Part shown: one piece after another, positions 62,551-64,000 of the stretch
Position numbering within the stretch: the first letter of the stretch is position 1
How the letters are laid out: each line of letters begins with the position of its first letter
Assembly: GCA_963693305.1 (NCBI GenBank)
Contig: OY855906.1
Location: 21,688,161 to 21,752,160 of the forward strand
DNA from: Meandrina meandrites
Taxonomy: Eukaryota > Cnidaria > Anthozoa > Scleractinia > Meandrinidae
DNA length: 64,000 bases
Direction of reading: 5' to 3'
Made by a program: the position numbers and the translations under genes
The notes under the pieces: generated by a model
Told to the model about the DNA's origin: nothing
What the model saw: only the letters and a program-made list of their open reading frames with translations
The model's database searches: none

Positions 62551-64000
62551 AAATTTGCGATTCGGCCGTAAAAATTGATTTTCTCATGGTCTGAGCTCGG
62601 GGACCGCTTGTGCGTCGATTTGGGGCGTGAGCAGGCAATTTCATGAAAATTGCGATTCGGCCGTAAAAATTGATTTTCTCATGATCTGAGCTCGGGAACC
62701 GCTTGTGCGTCGATTTGGGCCGTGAGCACCCAATTTCATGAAAATTGCGATTCGGCCGTAAAAATTGATTTTCTCATGATCTGAGCTCGGGGACCGCTTG
62801 TGCGTCGATTTGGGCCGTGAGCACCCAATTTCATGAAAATTGCAATTCGGTCTTAAAAATTGATATTCTGATGTTCTGAGCTCGGGGACGACTTGTGCGT
62901 CGATTTGAGCCGTGAGCACCCAATTTCATGAAAATTGCGATTCGGCCGTAAAAATTGATTTTCTCATGATCTGAGCTCGGGGACCGCTTGTGAGTCGATT
63001 TGGGCCGTGAACACCCAATTTTATGAAAATTGCGATTCGGCCGTAAAAATTGATTTTCTCATGATCTGAGCTCGGGGACCGGTTGTGAGTCGATTTGGGC
63101 CGTGAGCACCCAATTTCATGAAAATTGCGATTCGGCAGTAAAAATTGATTTTCTCATGATCTGAGCTCGGGGACCGCTTGTGCGTCGATTTGGGCCGTGA
63201 GCACCCAATTTCATGAAAATTGCGATTCGGCCGTAAAAATTGATTTTCTCATGATCTGAGCTCGGGGACCGCTTGTGCGTCGATTTGGGCCGTGAGCACC
63301 CAATTTCATAGAAATTGCGATTCGGCCGTAAAAATTGATTTTCTCATGATCTGAGCTCGGGGACCGCTTGTGCGTCGATTTGGGCCGTGAGCACCCAATT
63401 TCATGAGAATTGCGATTCGGCCTTAAAAATTGACATTCTGATGTTCTGAGCTCGGGGACGACTTGTGCGTCGATTTTAGCCGTGAGCACCCAATTTCATG
63501 AAAATTGCGATTCGGCCGTAAAAATTGATTTTCTCATGATCTGAGCTCGGGGACCGCTTGTTAGTCGATTTGGGCCGTGAGCAGCCAATTTCATGAAATT
63601 TGCGATTCGGCCGTAAAAATTGATTTTCTCATGATCTGAGCTCGGGGACCGCTTGTGCATCGATTTCGGGCGTGAGCACCCAATTTCATGAAAATTGCGT
63701 TTCGGCCGTAAAAATTGATTTTCTCATGATCTGAGCTCGGGGACCGCTTTGTGAGTCGATTTGGGCCGTGATCACCCAATTTCATGAAAATTGCGATTCG
63801 GCCGTAAAAATTGATTTCTCATGATCTGAGCTCGGGGACCGCTTGTGAGTCGATTTGGGCCGTGAGCACCCAATTTCATGAAAATTGCGATTCGGCCGTA
63901 AAAATTGATTTTCTCATGATCTGAGCTCGGGGACCGCTTGTGCGTCGATTTGGGCCGTGAGCACCCAATTTCATAGAAATTGCGATTCGGCCGTAAAAAT
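62550..64000 (+). repeat. 3-kb higher-order repeat, copy 2 (right-truncated)
   Basis: This second copy of 59.40-61.04 kb runs to the window edge. Landmarks GAGCAGGC (62,631), AACACCCAATTTTATG (63,010), GGTTG (63,081), CATAGAAATTG (63,307), CGATTTTAGCC (63,473), the 94-bp unit (63,763-63,856) and a final CATAGAAATTG (63,972) all pair with copy 1. One difference is GCAATTCGGTC (62,843) where copy 1 has GCAATTCGGAC. Confidence 0.88.

Larger units (their letters stand above)
1..64000 (+). repeat. 95-bp satellite DNA array filling the window
   Basis: Every line of the window is a head-to-tail copy of one monomer of about 95 bp. The first and last equivalent GTGA landmarks (9 and 63,957) are 63,948 bp apart, or 672 units at a mean of 95.16 bp. 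The excess over 95 comes from roughly a hundred 96-bp units and one 108-bp unit, less two 94-bp units. All copies I read lie in the same orientation. No flanking unique DNA, transposon or gene interrupts the array, so every stretch longer than 300 bases holds only this repeat. The consensus is about 47% G+C. Long homogeneous arrays of this kind are satellite DNA of eukaryotic heterochromatin or centromeres. The family and species are not recognised, and a centromeric role is inference only. The strand is given arbitrarily as the strand shown. Confidence 0.98.

Noticed and set aside
499..63785. More than a hundred open frames encoding similar MKLG/NFHEIG peptides, mainly on the minus strand, suggesting a repeat-protein or small-protein family.
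   Set aside because: They are translations of the satellite in shifting frames. Length follows the count of 96-bp units, both strands are open at the same place (6,385-6,831 plus and 6,304-6,786 minus), and copies end wherever a 95-bp unit shifts frame. No independent start context or codon pattern is seen.
1..64000. CRISPR array (regular repeats).
   Set aside because: The period is 95 bp with the whole unit repeated. There are no unique spacers between short repeats and no cas genes.
1..64000. CENP-B box-like motif.
   Set aside because: The canonical pattern (TTCG, four bases, A, two bases, CGGG) is not met by TTCGGCCGTAAAA or by the TTCGGGCG variant. No match found by eye.
1..64000. rDNA spacer or tRNA/5S repeat array.
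   Set aside because: No rRNA, 5S or tRNA sequence or A/B-box context is recognisable, and the unit is too short to hold a gene.
1..64000. Telomeric or simple microsatellite repeat.
   Set aside because: The unit is a complex 95-mer with no short telomere-like or microsatellite motif runs.
1..64000. Bacterial or phage origin of the window (for example iterons of a plasmid origin).
   Set aside because: Iteron sets are short and flank a replication gene. A pure array of about 673 units over 64 kb with higher-order structure is satellite-like and not known from plasmid origins.
1..64000. Transposable element insertion or LTR remnants.
   Set aside because: No break in the monomer register larger than 13 bp was seen, and no terminal repeats or target-site duplications.

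Overview
The whole 64 kb window is one uninterrupted head-to-tail tandem array of a 95-bp satellite monomer. I counted about 673 copies. The first and last equivalent GTGA landmarks lie 63,948 bp apart, which is 672 units at a mean of 95.16 bp. I found no gene, RNA gene, transposon, CRISPR array or unique sequence, and no block in reverse orientation. The many open reading frames are by-products of the repeat and I do not annotate them as genes.

Organism: this is almost certainly a eukaryotic nuclear chromosome, from constitutive heterochromatin such as a centromere, pericentromere or large interstitial or subtelomeric block. Long arrays of short AT/GC-mixed monomers with nested higher-order duplication are typical of plant and animal satellites. 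I do not recognise the family and cannot name a species. The consensus is about 47% G+C with seven CpGs per 95 bp.

Monomer structure (unit numbered from the first G of GGGCCGTGAG): an imperfect palindrome CAATTTCATGAAAATTG at 15-31, an EagI-type CGGCCG at 37-42, A/T tracts at 44-56, a second TCATGA at 58-63, a SacI-type GAGCTC at 67-72, and a TTGGG...CCCAA inverted repeat across the unit boundary. Two interspersed subfamilies differ at seven linked positions (42, 54, 59, 63, 79, 80, 87). Further diagnostic variants include 96-bp units with one extra base, units with GTGATCAC in place of GTGAGCAC, and units with AAATTT at 25-30.

Layout: these variants act as barcodes and show that the array is a patchwork of nested duplications. 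Approximate blocks are: 1-1,985 (recurs at 10,849 and 31,111); 1,960-4,200 (190-bp dimer expansions); 4,400-6,300 (recurs near 26.1, 34.3 and 44 kb); 6,380-6,763 (four 96-bp units); 8,230-10,100 (recurs at 28.7 and 37.7 kb); 16.3-19.05 and 22.4-23.2 kb (an 856/951-bp higher-order repeat); 19.1-22.4 kb (1,806-bp offset); 25.84-32.55 versus 34.12-41.69 kb (a segmental copy of about 7 kb); 39.12-43.6 versus 46.54-50.95 kb (7.4-kb offset); 49.23-54.56 kb (a 2,664-bp tandem duplication, apparently identical); 57.2-58.8 kb (1,141-bp offset); and 59.40-61.04 versus 62.55-64.00 kb (2,960-3,150-bp offset). Copies differ mainly by gain or loss of whole monomers, with few substitutions. This fits recent unequal exchange or replication slippage. 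No genes work together here. Any role is structural: chromatin, centromere or heterochromatin, possibly a non-coding transcript.
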